Source: Oceanobacillus senegalensis (GTDB taxonomy: Bacteria > Bacillota > Bacilli > Bacillales > Amphibacillaceae). Taken from it: a stretch of 64,000 nt of DNA. Positions 1-9,804 of this stretch are shown here, one piece after another; the stretch's first letter is position 1; each line of letters starts with the position of its first letter. The translations under genes and the position numbers were made by a program. Under the pieces are notes generated by a model. That model saw only the letters and a list, made by a program, of their open reading frames with translations, was not told the origin of the DNA and searched no databases. The stretch lies in assembly GCF_900176885.1 (NCBI RefSeq), contig NZ_LT839648.1:2708834-2772833 (forward strand), given 5' to 3'.

Positions 1-251
1 CTGTAAGTGACAGCCGAAGCCGTCTTTCAAACTCTCCATCATGCGATGAAAAGTATTATCCGGTATTAGCTCACGTTTCCGCAAGTTATCCCAATCTTAC
101 AGGCAGGTTGCCCACGTGTTACTCACCCGTCCGCCGCTCGTTCCACTAACGTCACCCCCGAAGGGGATCAGTTAGCTTCCCGCGCTCGACTTGCATGTAT
201 TAGGCACGCCGCCAGCGTTCGTCCTGAGCCAAGATCAAACTCTCCAAAAAA
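1..251 (-). rRNA. 16S ribosomal RNA, 5' portion (runs off the left edge)
   Basis: Read on the minus strand, this is the start of 16S rRNA: the GGAGAGTTTGATC...GGCTCAGGACGAACGC leader, the GGCGGCGTGCCTAATACATG block and the GGACGGGTGAGTAACACGTG block are all present. The mature 5' end is placed near 251 by analogy with Bacillus. About 250 bases are visible and the rest lies left of position 1. The V1 region (GTCGAGCGCGGGAAGC...) resembles Oceanobacillus and relatives. One base differs from most 16S genes in the universal forward primer site: GATCTTGGCTCAG instead of GATCCTGGCTCAG. Confidence 0.97.
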
Positions 252-449
252 GTTTGATTTGCGATTAACACCAATTAATCACAATTTAAATTCTTAGCTT
301 CAAAAATTGATACAGGGTTTAGAAATTATCATTTATCAGATTACCTGATATCCAACCTCTATTACCACTGACATCTGTTTCATACTGGTTGTTTTATTCA
401 GTTTTCAAAGAGCAAATTTATTTAACGCTTTCTTACAGCGACAATTAAT

Positions 450-479
450 AATATATCACACGAAACATTAAGTTGTCAA
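450..479 (-). promoter_or_regulatory. rRNA operon promoter P2
   Basis: On the minus strand there is TTGACA at 479-474, an 18-base spacer and TATATT at 455-450, about 200 bases upstream of the 16S start. The leader between promoter and gene contains the GCTCTTTGAAAACTGAA sequence typical of Bacillus rRNA leaders, which holds the boxA-like antitermination signal. Confidence 0.7.
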
Positions 480-540
480 CATGTAATTTTTAATTTTTTG
501 TCGTCAATTAAATTCATTATGTCTTTTAACGACAGGAAAT

Positions 541-569
541 ACTTTAACACGGTTACGAAATGATGTCAA
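541..569 (-). promoter_or_regulatory. rRNA operon promoter P1
   Basis: On the minus strand TTGACA (569-564), a 17-base spacer and TAAAGT (546-541) form a second promoter about 90 bases upstream of P2. Tandem sigma-A promoters are usual for Bacillus rRNA operons. A 12-base inverted repeat (546-557 with 619-630) overlaps the -10 region of this promoter. Confidence 0.6.
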
Positions 570-661
570 TATTTTTCTTTATTTTCATTATCAACCTATA
601 ATAAAGTTGCTTTCAATTTCCGTAACCGTGTTTATCATATGCCATTTACCTAAAGGTGTTA

Positions 662-1534
662 CTAAAAATCACTAATTTTATACTTACGTTGAAACACTCC
701 TGTTCCTTTCGTTTCCTCTAAAACAGAAAGAATAAATTCCTTTTCTTCCAAATAGGATATGATTGCCGAAAGATCCAAAGTATATGGTTCTATTTCCGAA
801 ACATTCTTTAGTTCTGCATAAGACCATGGTTCATCCCTTGTTCTCATAATCTCTAAGAAATGCTCAGCAGATACTGCTGCACGATTATTAATTACATAGT
901 CCATTGCGAGAATCATTAATTCAATTCGTTTTTTGATTTCTTCTCTGCTTTCAATAAATTCTTCATATAATTTATATATCTCTAAATCTATATTCTTTAC
1001 TTGATTCCATACGGTTACTTCCGGATAAAAACCTTTTTCAATAACTGCTAATCTAGCAAGGTAGTGAAGGGAGTACAGGATTTTACTATTTGCATCCTTA
1101 TAATTCCCAGATGAAAAGAGTTCCTTTGCTTCATTATAACTTTTTACTAATTTGCCAAACTCAATAGCTTTTCGTAAATTACGTTTTTGAGTTGGAAATG
1201 CTCTTAGTTCCTCCTTTAGATTATTAATATACTCATTCCTATCAAAAACAATCTTTCCATTAATTATCCATTCAACAGCTCTCCGATATGTACTTGTATC
1301 AATCCATTCCAATAATGTATCTTCTCTTACAATATGTAAAGCTGCTGTTTCACTTGCACTTTCGTAGTGCTTAACAAACCATGCTTGTTTTGCTTCTTTC
1401 ACGATGATTAATAAAATCATATCAAAATCATCCGTTAGCGGGCTGTTCGGGTTTATTTTTTCTAATGTAAGGATTCCTAAGGTGTTTATATCACTAGCAC
1501 GCTCCTGATAAATCGGTCTTAGGAAATTTTCCAT
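662..1534 (-). CDS. ygxA: YgxA-like nucleotidyltransferase-fold protein
   Basis: This 290-residue protein matches Bacillus YgxA in length and in its rRNA-ygxA-ygzB-perR neighbourhood. YgxA is annotated as nucleotidyltransferase-like, with an N-terminal substrate-binding-like fold followed by helices; its biological role is not established. An in-frame ATG exists at 1555, but GGAGG sits 8 bases before the ATG at 1534, and the protein then starts MENFLRPIYQE as expected for the family. It is read toward the rRNA operon. No membrane segment is visible. Family identity is good by synteny and sequence style; function is unknown. Confidence 0.82.
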   Translation of the reverse strand: MENFLRPIYQERASDINTLGILTLEKINPNSPLTDDFDMILLIIVKEAKQAWFVKHYESASETAALHIVREDTLLEWIDTSTYRRAVEWIINGKIVFDRNEYINNLKEELRAFPTQKRNLRKAIEFGKLVKSYNEAKELFSSGNYKDANSKILYSLHYLARLAVIEKGFYPEVTVWNQVKNIDLEIYKLYEEFIESREEIKKRIELMILAMDYVINNRAAVSAEHFLEIMRTRDEPWSYAELKNVSEIEPYTLDLSAIISYLEEKEFILSVLEETKGTGVFQRKYKISDF

Positions 1535-1777
1535 CCTATTTTCCTCCACTCCCATAATTTCTAATTGCCAATTTAGATTTTACAACCATTATATTCTATC
1601 ACTAAAAGCAAACAAAATTAATATTTGTTATTATATTTCGTTATATTTATGCGAATTCCTTTTTCAAAATGAAATTCGCAAATAATATGCTATACTAGAC
1701 CATGAGGAAAAGCGAATCCAAATTCGATATTAGTGAAATAATAACACTTTTCGGGTGACTATCATAGGAGGAAAACC

Positions 1778-2152
1778 ATGGCAGAACCAAGATTAGTCTA
1801 TTCCAGCAAAATAAACAAAATTAGATCCTTTGCATTGATATTAATTTTCGTTGGGATTCTACTTATGTATGGTGGAATAATGGTTAAAAACATAGAATGG
1901 TTAATGCTAATCTTCTTTTTAATAGGAGTACTAGCCATTGTATTTAGTTGTATTGTTTATGTATGGATAGGTACGTTATCGTTACGAGCTGTATCGGTTG
2001 TCTGTCCAAATTGTGAAAAGCCTACAAAAATGCTTGGACGTGTAGACGCATGCATGCACTGTAAGCAACCATTAACGATGGATAAAGATTTAGAAGGAAA
2101 AGAATTTGACGAGAAATATAATTCTCCACGATACAAAAAAAAGAAATCATAA
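1778..2152 (+). CDS. ygzB: YgzB family membrane protein with zinc ribbon
   Basis: This 124-residue protein has two hydrophobic segments (about residues 17-36 and 41-64) followed by a cytosolic zinc-ribbon-like module with CPNC (C76, C79) and CMHC (C92, C95), and a lysine-rich tail. It is the YgzB (UPF0295) family, found next to perR in Bacillus. AGGAGG lies 7 bases before the ATG. It is convergent with perR, sharing a bidirectional terminator. The role is unknown; the ribbon suggests nucleic-acid or protein contact, which is inference. Confidence 0.85.
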   Translation: MAEPRLVYSSKINKIRSFALILIFVGILLMYGGIMVKNIEWLMLIFFLIGVLAIVFSCIVYVWIGTLSLRAVSVVCPNCEKPTKMLGRVDACMHCKQPLTMDKDLEGKEFDEKYNSPRYKKKKS

Positions 2153-2191
2153 AAAAATCCAAATGTGACTTTTCACATTTGGATTTTTTTT
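2151..2191. terminator. Bidirectional terminator between ygzB and perR
   Basis: A 10-base perfect stem (ATCCAAATGTGA paired with TCACATTTGGAT, loop CTTT) is flanked by A-run and T-run, so it can stop transcription from both converging genes. Confidence 0.85.
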
Positions 2192-2300
2192 ATAAACGAT
2201 GTACGGTGGATGTTGTCATTAAAATTTCATCATTTTTCTTTTCATATTATATTAGACAAAATAACACTATCTGTATATAAAATTGCTTTGTCATGATAGG

Positions 2301-2741
2301 TTAATGCTTTTGCGTTACTTTTTGGCAATCTTCACATAAACCATATATTTCTAGACGGTGATGACTAACATCAAATCCTGTTACTTGTTCTGCTAAAGCT
2401 TCAACCTCATCCAATGATGGATAATGAAAGTCAACGATTTTCCCACAGTCATTACAAATAACATGATAATGATCCGTTGTATTGCAATCAAACCGACTAG
2501 AAGAATCACCATAGGTCAGTTCCCGTACTAAACCAACTTCACGTAGCACACGCAAATTATTATAGACGGTTGCAACACTCATATTTGGAAATTTCCCTTC
2601 CAATGCTTTATAAATTTCATCCGCTGTGGGATGTATCATTGCATTTAAAAGATACTCAAGTACCGCATGACGCTGTGGAGTAATACGGACGCCTGATTCT
2701 TTTAATGTATCAATCGCCTCTTGTAATCGTTTATCAGACAA
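2301..2741 (-). CDS. perR: PerR, peroxide-sensing Fur-family repressor
   Basis: With a TTG start at 2741 the protein has 146 residues and its numbering coincides with B. subtilis PerR. The regulatory Fe/Mn ligands fall at H37, D85, H91, H93 and D104, and the structural zinc cysteines at C96, C99, C136 and C139. In the family, H37 and H91 are the residues oxidised by metal-catalysed chemistry, which releases the repressor. The start is chosen because GAGGTGG lies 6 bases before the TTG; the ATG at 2747 is directly abutting the Shine-Dalgarno and an upstream TTG at 2762 would overlap it. A PerR-box-like site lies upstream (2796-2810), indicating autoregulation. zosA at 29.3 kb is a likely target. 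Confidence 0.96.
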   Translation of the reverse strand: MSDKRLQEAIDTLKESGVRITPQRHAVLEYLLNAMIHPTADEIYKALEGKFPNMSVATVYNNLRVLREVGLVRELTYGDSSSRFDCNTTDHYHVICNDCGKIVDFHYPSLDEVEALAEQVTGFDVSHHRLEIYGLCEDCQKVTQKH

Positions 2742-2795
2742 AGTCATCCACCTCACTTTCAATATATAAATGCCTATCTTATAATATTAATTAAT

Positions 2796-2810
2796 TTATA
2801 ATCTTTATAA
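2796..2810. promoter_or_regulatory. PerR box upstream of perR
   Basis: TTATAATCTTTATAA matches the PerR consensus TTATAATNATTATAA at all but one of the defined positions. It lies 55 bases upstream of the perR start, fitting the known autoregulation of perR. Confidence 0.7.
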
Positions 2811-3009
2811 TCAGTTTACTCCTCCAAATAGTCTTCTGTCAATATAAGTAACTTAGTTATAGTAATAAAGCATGATGTGAAACCAACTATATCTCAGATT
2901 AAAGGAAAGGAATCCACTCACTGATTATATATCCACTAAATCTAAATATCCATTTCTTACTATCTCATAGTTCCCCATTTATATACGATATATGATGGTA
3001 GATAAACTT

Positions 3010-3570
3010 TTATACATCCGTTTTAAGTACTCGTTCTTCCCCACCTAGACATTTATTTACATAACGAGCTGCAACGAATAAAAAGTCCGATAAGCGGTTT
3101 AAATATTGTCGAACATTTGGATTATCCAGTTCATCTCCAAGCCCAACTACTGTTCGTTCTGCTCGCCTTACAACCGTTCTCGCTGTATGAAGGGCACTTG
3201 AACCCTTATTCCCTGACGGTAAGATGAAATTTTTTAGCGGTTCCAAATGACTATCCCATTCATCAATCTTAGCTTCTAATTCATCGATATGCTTCTGCTT
3301 TAACTTCCAGTTAACCTCTTTTCCTTTAGGGGTGGATAATTCTGCACCTACATGGAACATAACTGTTTGTACTCGATGCATCACTTCCAGAAAATCTGCT
3401 TTTCCATCCCATGATTCCTCTTCAATATAGCTTAAAGCAAGACCAATAAAGGAATTCGCTTCATCACAGGTACCATACGCTTCTACACGCATATGGTTTT
3501 TGGGTACACGATCCCCATAAACCAATGAAGTCAGTCCCTTATCCCCTGAACGAGTATATATTCTTGCCAT
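3010..3570 (-). CDS. yvqK: PduO-type ATP:cob(I)alamin adenosyltransferase
   Basis: The 186-residue protein begins with the PduO signature (IYTRSGDKGLTSL) that binds ATP and carries the later helix motif RTVVRRAERTVV. The enzyme transfers the adenosyl group of ATP to corrin cobalt, making coenzyme B12 for enzymes such as ribonucleotide reductase class II, methylmalonyl-CoA mutase or diol dehydratase; none of these lies in the window. It is the second gene of an operon: the upstream dehydrogenase stop (TAA) is separated from its ATG by one base. GGGGG lies before the start. Confidence 0.93.
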   Translation of the reverse strand: MARIYTRSGDKGLTSLVYGDRVPKNHMRVEAYGTCDEANSFIGLALSYIEEESWDGKADFLEVMHRVQTVMFHVGAELSTPKGKEVNWKLKQKHIDELEAKIDEWDSHLEPLKNFILPSGNKGSSALHTARTVVRRAERTVVGLGDELDNPNVRQYLNRLSDFLFVAARYVNKCLGGEERVLKTDV

Positions 3571-3571
3571 A

Positions 3572-4519
3572 TTAATACCCCCTTGATAAATTAATTTGAT
3601 TAATATAACAATCTTTTCCTTCTATAAAACAATTCAAATTGTCTTCAAAAACTGCTAATGCACGCTTAACATATTCGGGAGAAACTCCAGAAAAATGTGG
3701 TGTAATCGTTATGTTCTCTTCCTTCCAAAATGGATGACTTTCCGGTAACGGCTCTTCTTTCACAACATCTAAGATAGCATGAGAAATTTCCTGTTTTCGT
3801 ATTGCAGTTAATAAATCATCCTCAACAACCGCATCGCCTCTTCCCATATTTAAGAAGACCGCTCCATTTTTCATTTTTTTAAATTGTTCCCAAGCATAGA
3901 TATCTTTTGTTTCACCAGTACTAGGCAATACAGATACAATAAAATCAGCCTTTGGTAAGACCTCATTTAGCATGTCCATCGAATAATTTTCATCGAAAAA
4001 TTCAAGTGTTCTACCAGTTTTAGAAACTCCAATTGTATGCATTCGGAATGCTTTAGCTAATCTTGCAACTTCACTACCAATGGCTCCAGTCCCTACAATA
4101 ATCATAGTCTTATTTGATATTTCATTTATCCGGACTGATTTATCCCAAACCTGTTTTTCTTCATTTCGAATAACTTCCTTAGCCTGTCGATATACTTGAA
4201 GGAGCATGGAAATGGCATACTCAGACATCTGTATCCCATGAATTCCACGTGCATTGGTTACTATAATATTTCTATTCTGCAGTACATCAAATGGCAAGCC
4301 ATCAATCCCCGCTGAAAGAATTTGAATCCATTTTAATTTTGACGCACTTGCTAAAAGAGCTTCATCCACATCATCCCCAAAAGTTACATATACTTCAGCT
4401 TCACCGATATGTTGTTTCACTTCTTGAGCTGAATCACAGAAAACAAATGATTGATTAGGAAAGCTAGTCTGTAATTTATCCTGATGCTTTTTAGAAACCT
4501 TCGCAGAAAAAACTATCAT
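3572..4519 (-). CDS. D-2-hydroxyacid dehydrogenase family oxidoreductase
   Basis: A 315-residue NAD(P)-dependent dehydrogenase of the D-isomer 2-hydroxyacid family. The Rossmann motif GTGAIGSEVARLAKAF is in the middle, followed by the catalytic arginine (NMGRGDAV), glutamate (KEEPLPESH) and histidine (ITPHFSG) in family order. The family reduces or oxidises 2-keto/2-hydroxy acids (glyoxylate, phosphoglycerate and others); the substrate cannot be read from sequence. GGAGG is 8 bases before the ATG at 4519, so the upstream in-frame ATG at 4534 is rejected. It forms an operon with the downstream cobalamin adenosyltransferase, without an evident metabolic link. Confidence 0.88.
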   Translation of the reverse strand: MIVFSAKVSKKHQDKLQTSFPNQSFVFCDSAQEVKQHIGEAEVYVTFGDDVDEALLASASKLKWIQILSAGIDGLPFDVLQNRNIIVTNARGIHGIQMSEYAISMLLQVYRQAKEVIRNEEKQVWDKSVRINEISNKTMIIVGTGAIGSEVARLAKAFRMHTIGVSKTGRTLEFFDENYSMDMLNEVLPKADFIVSVLPSTGETKDIYAWEQFKKMKNGAVFLNMGRGDAVVEDDLLTAIRKQEISHAILDVVKEEPLPESHPFWKEENITITPHFSGVSPEYVKRALAVFEDNLNCFIEGKDCYINQINLSRGY

Positions 4520-4617
4520 TTTTATATCCTCCATAAACTTCTATTTCTCTTTATTGTACCTAAAACTATAAAAATTGGGAATTTATTTTATTCAAGTCAA
4601 ACAGCATCCGATAATAA

Positions 4618-4735
4618 TTATATCGTAGGTTAAAGGGCGGTAATACCCACACCTCAAAAATGGAGGAAAAATGAATCCTTTTAGGACCCTAAAAGCCCGA
4701 TTCGTTTAGTCCTACTGAACATAGGTCTTAGGAAG
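4618..4735 (-). repeat. Dispersed structured intergenic element, copy 1
   Basis: Read on the minus strand, this carries the shared core CCTCCATTTTTGAGG and the tail TATTACCGCCCTTTAACC, also seen (with changes) near 20.1, 55.2 and 61.4 kb. The left half is more rearranged than in the other copies. It lies between bcp and the dehydrogenase gene, in their orientation. Confidence 0.6.
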
Positions 4736-4752
4736 GTTTTCCAACGACACAT

Positions 4753-4786
4753 AAAAAAAGAGAAGCAACCAAACCGTCACTTCTCC
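4753..4786 (-). terminator. Terminator of bcp
   Basis: On the minus strand GAGAAG...CTTCTC forms the stem, extended by a few imperfect pairs, and is followed by seven T residues, just after the bcp stop. Confidence 0.75.
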
Positions 4787-4799
4787 CTTTATTCTATAA

Positions 4800-5267
4800 T
4801 TATAAATTCTCCTTTATGAAAGTTAAGGCATCTTCTACATGTCCATCGACTTTTACTTTACGGTACTCTTTTTGCAGTACTCCTTCTTTATCAAGAATAA
4901 AAGTAGATCGCTCAATGCCGTAGTATTCTTTTCCAAAATTTTTCTTCAATTTCCATACACCGTAATCTTCCGCTAATTTGTGCTCTTCATCTGCTAATAG
5001 CTGAAATGGTAAGTCATGTTTAGCAATAAACTTCTGATGTCTTTCTACAGGATCTGGACTCACACCGATAATTACAGCATCCAATTCCCCAAAGCTTTCA
5101 TGTTTATCACGGAAATCACAAGCTTCTGTCGTACAGCCTGGTGTCATATCTTTTGGATAAAAATAAAGGACAACATTTTTTCCGCGAAAATCAGAAAGAC
5201 TTACATTTTCCCCATCTTGATTTGGTAGTGTAAAATCTTCTACTTGTTTGCCTACTTCTATTGTCAC
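4800..5267 (-). CDS. bcp: Thiol peroxidase, BCP/PrxQ type
   Basis: A 155-residue peroxiredoxin of the BCP (YgaF) type. The peroxidatic cysteine C45 lies in PKDMTPGCTTEAC, with the resolving cysteine C50 five residues later, the classic BCP spacing. It reduces hydrogen peroxide and organic or lipid hydroperoxides in the cytosol, using thioredoxin. The GTG at 5267 is chosen because GGAGGG sits 7 bases upstream; the earlier GTG at 5282 overlaps that ribosome binding site. It sits near perR but has no evident PerR box. Confidence 0.95.
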   Translation of the reverse strand: MTIEVGKQVEDFTLPNQDGENVSLSDFRGKNVVLYFYPKDMTPGCTTEACDFRDKHESFGELDAVIIGVSPDPVERHQKFIAKHDLPFQLLADEEHKLAEDYGVWKLKKNFGKEYYGIERSTFILDKEGVLQKEYRKVKVDGHVEDALTFIKENL

Positions 5268-5322
5268 AGTTAATCCCTCCACTAAATTGTTATCATCACT
5301 ATATCACAGAGAAACGGGTAAT

Positions 5323-5760
5323 TCATTTTTCCCGGCTCTTCTCTTTCGTTTGAATTAATTTCATGACAAAGGCAGTTGGTAAGATATACCCAATTAATGC
5401 CTCTGTCACGGCAATGAACCGACCAATCCCAATGGGGGTAATATCTCCATAGCCAATCGTTAGTAAGGTTACACCACTAAAGTAAATCGAATGAATGATT
5501 GACCCTAATACACTAACCTGCCTCAATTCCCCGTTTTCTACTAAAATAATCCCTTGAAATGACAAAATGAAATATATTAAACCGAACCCTAGAATGACAA
5601 TAATAAAAATAATCCATAAAGCAATAAAAAGTTCTGTTGAAAACCGTGTTCCCCCAACTTCTAGATTCACGTTTAAAATCTTTACTTTTATAAATTCCAG
5701 TAAACTCATAAAGATGACAAAGCAAATAAGAACAAAGATTACCCATGGAATAAGAAACAT
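5323..5760 (-). CDS. Small two-pore-helix potassium channel (no RCK domain)
   Basis: A 145-residue membrane protein with three or four hydrophobic segments (about residues 2-22, 44-68 and 112-135) and a pore loop holding the selectivity filter TIGYGD (101-106). That filter is diagnostic of potassium channels. The two transmembrane helices around the pore form the Ion_trans_2 module; the C-terminal RCK ligand-gating domain of larger bacterial channels is absent, as the protein stops soon after the last helix. GGAGC precedes the ATG. Selectivity for K+ is inferred from the filter; what gates it is unknown. Confidence 0.85.
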   Translation of the reverse strand: MFLIPWVIFVLICFVIFMSLLEFIKVKILNVNLEVGGTRFSTELFIALWIIFIIVILGFGLIYFILSFQGIILVENGELRQVSVLGSIIHSIYFSGVTLLTIGYGDITPIGIGRFIAVTEALIGYILPTAFVMKLIQTKEKSREK

Positions 5761-5945
5761 ATTTCACTGCTCCTTTTATTTCTCAGTAATACATAATATA
5801 TGCGAATGAAGGTGCTAGCTTGTCTACTTTTATAAAAAAGCTACACAGAAACAAAAAATTCATCTCTTTCGTTTTTGTCACCATTTTTTGGTATAGTTAG
5901 GAATGGAAACCATTTAGTGGTTGCACTATTAGGGGAGGAATATCA

Positions 5946-7235
5946 ATGAATTTCACAAAATCTGAAGAACTACATCAAGAAGCCCTAGAGCATATTGTTG
6001 GGGGAGTAAACTCTCCATCGCGTGCATATAAAGCTGTTGGCGGTGGAGCACCTGTGTACATGGAACGTGGCGAGGGTGCTTACTTTTATGATGTAGATGG
6101 TAATAAATATATTGATTATTTAGCAGCATATGGACCGATTATTACTGGGCATGCCCATCCTCATATAGCAAAAGCAATTACAAATGCAGCAAACACGGGA
6201 GTCCTTTTTGGTACACCAACTAAATTGGAAAATCAATTTGCCAAAATGTTAAAGGATGCCATCCCATCTTTAGAAAAGGTTCGCTTTAATAATTCAGGTA
6301 CAGAGGCAGTGATGACAACCATTCGTGTTGCACGTGCTTATACAGGTCGGACTAAAATCATGAAGTTTGCTGGATGCTACCATGGACATTTCGATGCAGT
6401 GTTAGTTGAAGCCGGATCGGGACCTTCTACATTGGGAACTCCAGATTCAGCAGGTGTCCCTTCAACAACAGCCAAGGATGTGATTACCGTTCCGTTCAAT
6501 GATTTAGACGCACTAAAGGTGGCATTAGAAAAATGGGGAGATGACATTGCAGCTGTTTTAGTAGAACCTATTGTTGGGAACTTTGGTATTGTAGAACCGC
6601 ATGAAGGATTCTTACAAGGAGTTAATGACCTAGCCCATAAAGCTGGTGCTTTAGTGATTTATGATGAAATCATCACTGCCTTTCGTTTTACATATGGAAG
6701 CGCTCAACAGTTATACGGAGTGGAGCCCGATATGACAGCAATGGGTAAAATAATCGGTGGAGGGCTTCCAATCGGTGCCTATGGTGGTCGTAAAGATATC
6801 ATGGAACATGTTGCACCGCTAGGACCTGCCTACCAAGCAGGTACAATGTCCGGAAATCCAGCATCCATGGCATCAGGTATAGCCTGCCTAGAAGTTTTAG
6901 GACAAGAAGGTGTCTATGAAAAATTAGAAGAACTTGGAGCACGTCTAGAAAAGGGAATCTTAGAAAAAGCAAAAGAACACAACATTCGAATTACCGTAAA
7001 TCGTTTACGCGGTGCATTAACAGTATTCTTTGGTGTCGACAAAGTAACCAATTATGCGGAAGCGGATGCAAGTGATGGAGAAGCATTCGCCAAATTCTTC
7101 AAGCTTATGCTTGATGAAGGAATTAACCTTGCCCCATCCAAATATGAAGCATGGTTCCTAACCATAGAACATACCGAAAAAGACATCGACCAAACCATCG
7201 AAGCAGTAGGACGGGCATTCTCAAAAATGGCTTAA
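5946..7235 (+). CDS. hemL: Glutamate-1-semialdehyde 2,1-aminomutase
   Basis: A 429-residue class III PLP enzyme. The PLP lysine is K268 in [16 protein letters not shown], the [15 protein letters not shown] region (here NNSGTEAV) binds phosphate, and the mutase hallmark YHGHFD is at about 145-150. It converts glutamate-1-semialdehyde to 5-aminolevulinate, the second step of C5 haem synthesis. It stands alone, next to bcp and an ABC exporter, in the position of B. subtilis gsaB (the second hemL paralogue) rather than in a hem operon, so a hemL in hemAXCDBL may exist elsewhere. GGGGAGG lies 8 bases before the ATG. Confidence 0.94.
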   Translation: MNFTKSEELHQEALEHIVGGVNSPSRAYKAVGGGAPVYMERGEGAYFYDVDGNKYIDYLAAYGPIITGHAHPHIAKAITNAANTGVLFGTPTKLENQFAKMLKDAIPSLEKVRFNNSGTEAVMTTIRVARAYTGRTKIMKFAGCYHGHFDAVLVEAGSGPSTLGTPDSAGVPSTTAKDVITVPFNDLDALKVALEKWGDDIAAVLVEPIVGNFGIVEPHEGFLQGVNDLAHKAGALVIYDEIITAFRFTYGSAQQLYGVEPDMTAMGKIIGGGLPIGAYGGRKDIMEHVAPLGPAYQAGTMSGNPASMASGIACLEVLGQEGVYEKLEELGARLEKGILEKAKEHNIRITVNRLRGALTVFFGVDKVTNYAEADASDGEAFAKFFKLMLDEGINLAPSKYEAWFLTIEHTEKDIDQTIEAVGRAFSKMA

Positions 7236-7389
7236 TGGTAACTTCGATGTAAGATATCGTCGTGATTAATAGGATGTCGGGTTCACATCGAGAATACCGG
7301 GAATCACGCTTATCAGGTTTCACATATCATTTCAGAAGTTCCAACCGCACCCTAATAAATTTTGGCATTCAAATCACCAAATTTTAATT

Positions 7390-7427
7390 AAAAAATGCTC
7401 CCCCAACTAATGGCGGAGCATTTTTTT
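7390..7427. terminator. Bidirectional terminator, hemL / ABC exporter
   Basis: AAATGCTCC pairs with GGAGCATTT, flanked by an A-run and a T-run, between two converging genes. Confidence 0.8.
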
Positions 7428-9198
7428 AATTCTTCACTACCTCTTTTGTATTATCTAAGTTCTGAACCTGATATAAACTGTAATAACTACCTTGCTTTTG
7501 CATGAGTTCATCATGTGTTCCTATTTCTGTAATTTCTCCATTTTCTATAACCACGATGCGATCTGCATGGGTAATTGTTGCCAATCGATGTGCAACAACA
7601 AAAGTTGTTCGATCAGAAGCAAGTTTTTCCATCGTTTCCTGAATTAAATGTTCACTTTCTAAATCTAATGCAGAAGTTGCCTCATCAAAAATTAAGATAG
7701 GAGGATTTTTAAGAAAAACCCGGGCAATAGCTATACGCTGCTTTTGTCCTCCAGATAGCTTTACACCACGCTCACCTACAAGGGTATCATAGCCATTTGA
7801 TAACCCTTGGATAAAATCATGTGCATTCGCCGCCTTAGCAGCAGCAACCACCTCTTCATCCGTTGCATTTGGATTTCCCATGCGTATATTTACAGCAATT
7901 GATTCACTGAATAAAATATTATCTTGTAATACCATACCGATATTATTTCTTAAACTTCTCGCATTAACATCACGAATATCGATACCATCTACTTTTATCG
8001 AACCTTGAGTCACATCATAGAAACGTGGAATTAAGCTGACTATCGTAGACTTTCCTCCACCACTCATACCTACAAAGGCTATGGTTTCTCCTTTTTCCAC
8101 TTTTAAATTGATATTTTTCAATACATTGTCCTCATCCTCTTCATAGCGGAATGAAACATTTTTAATCTCAATATTACCTTCTACACGGCCAAGCTCTCTG
8201 GCATTTACTTTATCCTTTACATCATATTTTTCATTCATAAATTCCATGACACGGTCAATGGAGGCAATGGCCTGCACAAGAGTTGTTGATGAATTAATCA
8301 ATCGGCGTAATGGGCTATACACCCTTTCCATATAGCCGACAAAAGCTACAAGTGTACCAATACTTAAGTTGCCACTAATCACTTGGTAGCCACCAAAGGC
8401 TACTACTAAAAGTGGTGCAAGGTCTGTTATTGTATTTGTTACCGCAAACGTTTTTGCATTCCAATCCACATGCTTCATTGCACGATGCAAAAACTCATCA
8501 TTACGTTTACCGAATTGACTTTGTTCATATTCCTCCAGTGCAAAACTTCTTGTAACCGGTATTCCTTGTACTCGTTCATGAAGATGACCTTGAACCTCTG
8601 CCAACGCCTGAGATCTCTCCCGTGTTAAACGACGTAATTTCCCATAAAAATATTTGATGGAGAAACCAAATAAAGGAAATAGAATAATAGAAACAATTGT
8701 CATACCAACATCCATTGTAAGCATGATACCAATAGCAATAAATATTGTTATCAAATCTAGCCAAACATTCATTAATCCTGTTATCACGAAATTCTTCGTC
8801 TGTTCGACATCATTTATCACCCGGGAAATAATTTCCCCGGTTTTTGTCTGAGAATAGAATTTCAAACTAAGCTTTTGAATGTGATCAAACAGCCTATCCC
8901 TTATATCGTAAAGGACTTTATTCCCCACCCATTGTGCCAAATATTGTCGAACGTATTCGATAGGTGGACGTAATACAAGAAATACAACAAAAGCAATTCC
9001 CATAATCCATGCAAGTTCCGTTGTTTTTTCTGCATTTGTCATATCCCCTGCAGCAATAATATCATCAATTACATATTTCAGGATTAAGGGCATTAATAAT
9101 GGAATACCAAATTTGATAATACCAACAATAATTGTCCAAAATATTTTCCATTTATATGGTTTTACAAACTGCAAATACTGCTTTACAGAACTCATCAT
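7426..9198 (-). CDS. ygaD: ABC exporter half-transporter (YgaD-like), fused membrane and ATPase domains
   Basis: A 590-residue half-exporter. Residues about 1-310 hold six membrane helices (ABC transmembrane type 1), and 335-575 the nucleotide-binding domain with Walker A (GMSGGGKST), Q-loop, signature LSGGQKQR and Walker B leading to DEATSALD. Such proteins act as homodimers or heterodimers exporting lipids, peptides or drugs across the membrane. By position (between ygaC and hemL) and length it corresponds to B. subtilis YgaD, whose substrate is not known. Either of two adjacent ATGs could be the start; AAGGAAG lies upstream of both. Confidence 0.9.
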   Translation of the reverse strand: MMSSVKQYLQFVKPYKWKIFWTIIVGIIKFGIPLLMPLILKYVIDDIIAAGDMTNAEKTTELAWIMGIAFVVFLVLRPPIEYVRQYLAQWVGNKVLYDIRDRLFDHIQKLSLKFYSQTKTGEIISRVINDVEQTKNFVITGLMNVWLDLITIFIAIGIMLTMDVGMTIVSIILFPLFGFSIKYFYGKLRRLTRERSQALAEVQGHLHERVQGIPVTRSFALEEYEQSQFGKRNDEFLHRAMKHVDWNAKTFAVTNTITDLAPLLVVAFGGYQVISGNLSIGTLVAFVGYMERVYSPLRRLINSSTTLVQAIASIDRVMEFMNEKYDVKDKVNARELGRVEGNIEIKNVSFRYEEDEDNVLKNINLKVEKGETIAFVGMSGGGKSTIVSLIPRFYDVTQGSIKVDGIDIRDVNARSLRNNIGMVLQDNILFSESIAVNIRMGNPNATDEEVVAAAKAANAHDFIQGLSNGYDTLVGERGVKLSGGQKQRIAIARVFLKNPPILIFDEATSALDLESEHLIQETMEKLASDRTTFVVAHRLATITHADRIVVIENGEITEIGTHDELMQKQGSYYSLYQVQNLDNTKEVVKN

Positions 9199-9276
9199 TT
9201 ATCTTCCTTTTAAAAAGTTATTTAATAAGAAAAGCCCTGCTACATTGGTGTAACAAGGATTTCATTCCTATTAGCT

Positions 9277-9804
9277 TTATCGATATGTTAAAAATCTTTC
9301 ATACCAATTATCAACAAATTCAGGGGAAAAAGGACCTTTTCGTTGGCGGACCCACCTTAGTAAGTAATCCACATTGTTATGTAAAATCCGATCTAAAACA
9401 ATGGGGTAATTCATTACTTGTTTATGTTCTTCATATTCATCCTCATCTAAGAGGTCATAGGTCATGTCTGGATAAACTTTAACATCTAAATCATAATCAA
9501 TATATTTTAATGCTTCCTCATCATATACGAAAGGTGAACTAATATTACAGTAATAGTAGATCCCATCATTGCGAATCATCCCGATGATATTAAACCAATA
9601 TTTAGCATGAAAATAACAGATTGCGGGCTCTCTTGTAATCCAAGTGCGGCCGTCACTTTCCAATACCGGTGTTTTATCGTTGGCACCGATTACTATAGAC
9701 TCTGTTCCTTTTAACACTAAGCTGTTCTGCCATATTCTATGTAGTTGCCCATTATGTTTATAACTATGAATTTGTATTTTTGTTCCTGCTTTTGGAGCAA
9801 CCAT
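9277..9804 (-). CDS. ygaC: DUF402 protein (YgaC/UPF0374 family)
   Basis: A 175-residue DUF402 protein of the YgaC family (UPF0374). The family has a beta-barrel-like fold; some DUF402 members are nucleoside tri/diphosphate phosphatases, so a nucleotide phosphatase activity is possible but unproved for this copy. Conserved acidic clusters typical of the fold are visible ([11 protein letters not shown] and [10 protein letters not shown] near residues 110-130). It keeps its B. subtilis place between the ABC exporter and sspE. GGGAG lies 6 bases before the ATG. Confidence 0.85.
   Translation of the reverse strand: MVAPKAGTKIQIHSYKHNGQLHRIWQNSLVLKGTESIVIGANDKTPVLESDGRTWITREPAICYFHAKYWFNIIGMIRNDGIYYYCNISSPFVYDEEALKYIDYDLDVKVYPDMTYDLLDEDEYEEHKQVMNYPIVLDRILHNNVDYLLRWVRQRKGPFSPEFVDNWYERFLTYR

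Noticed and set aside
5513-5767. 84-codon minus-strand frame over the potassium channel gene
   Set aside because: Overlaps the TIGYGD-containing channel gene in another frame and has no family features.
7235-7330. Inverted segments after hemL (TTCGATGTAAGATATCG... and GGGAATCACGC...)
   Set aside because: Some likeness to the end of the acyl-CoA dehydrogenase region (41.05-41.1 kb), but too short and diverged to call a repeat.
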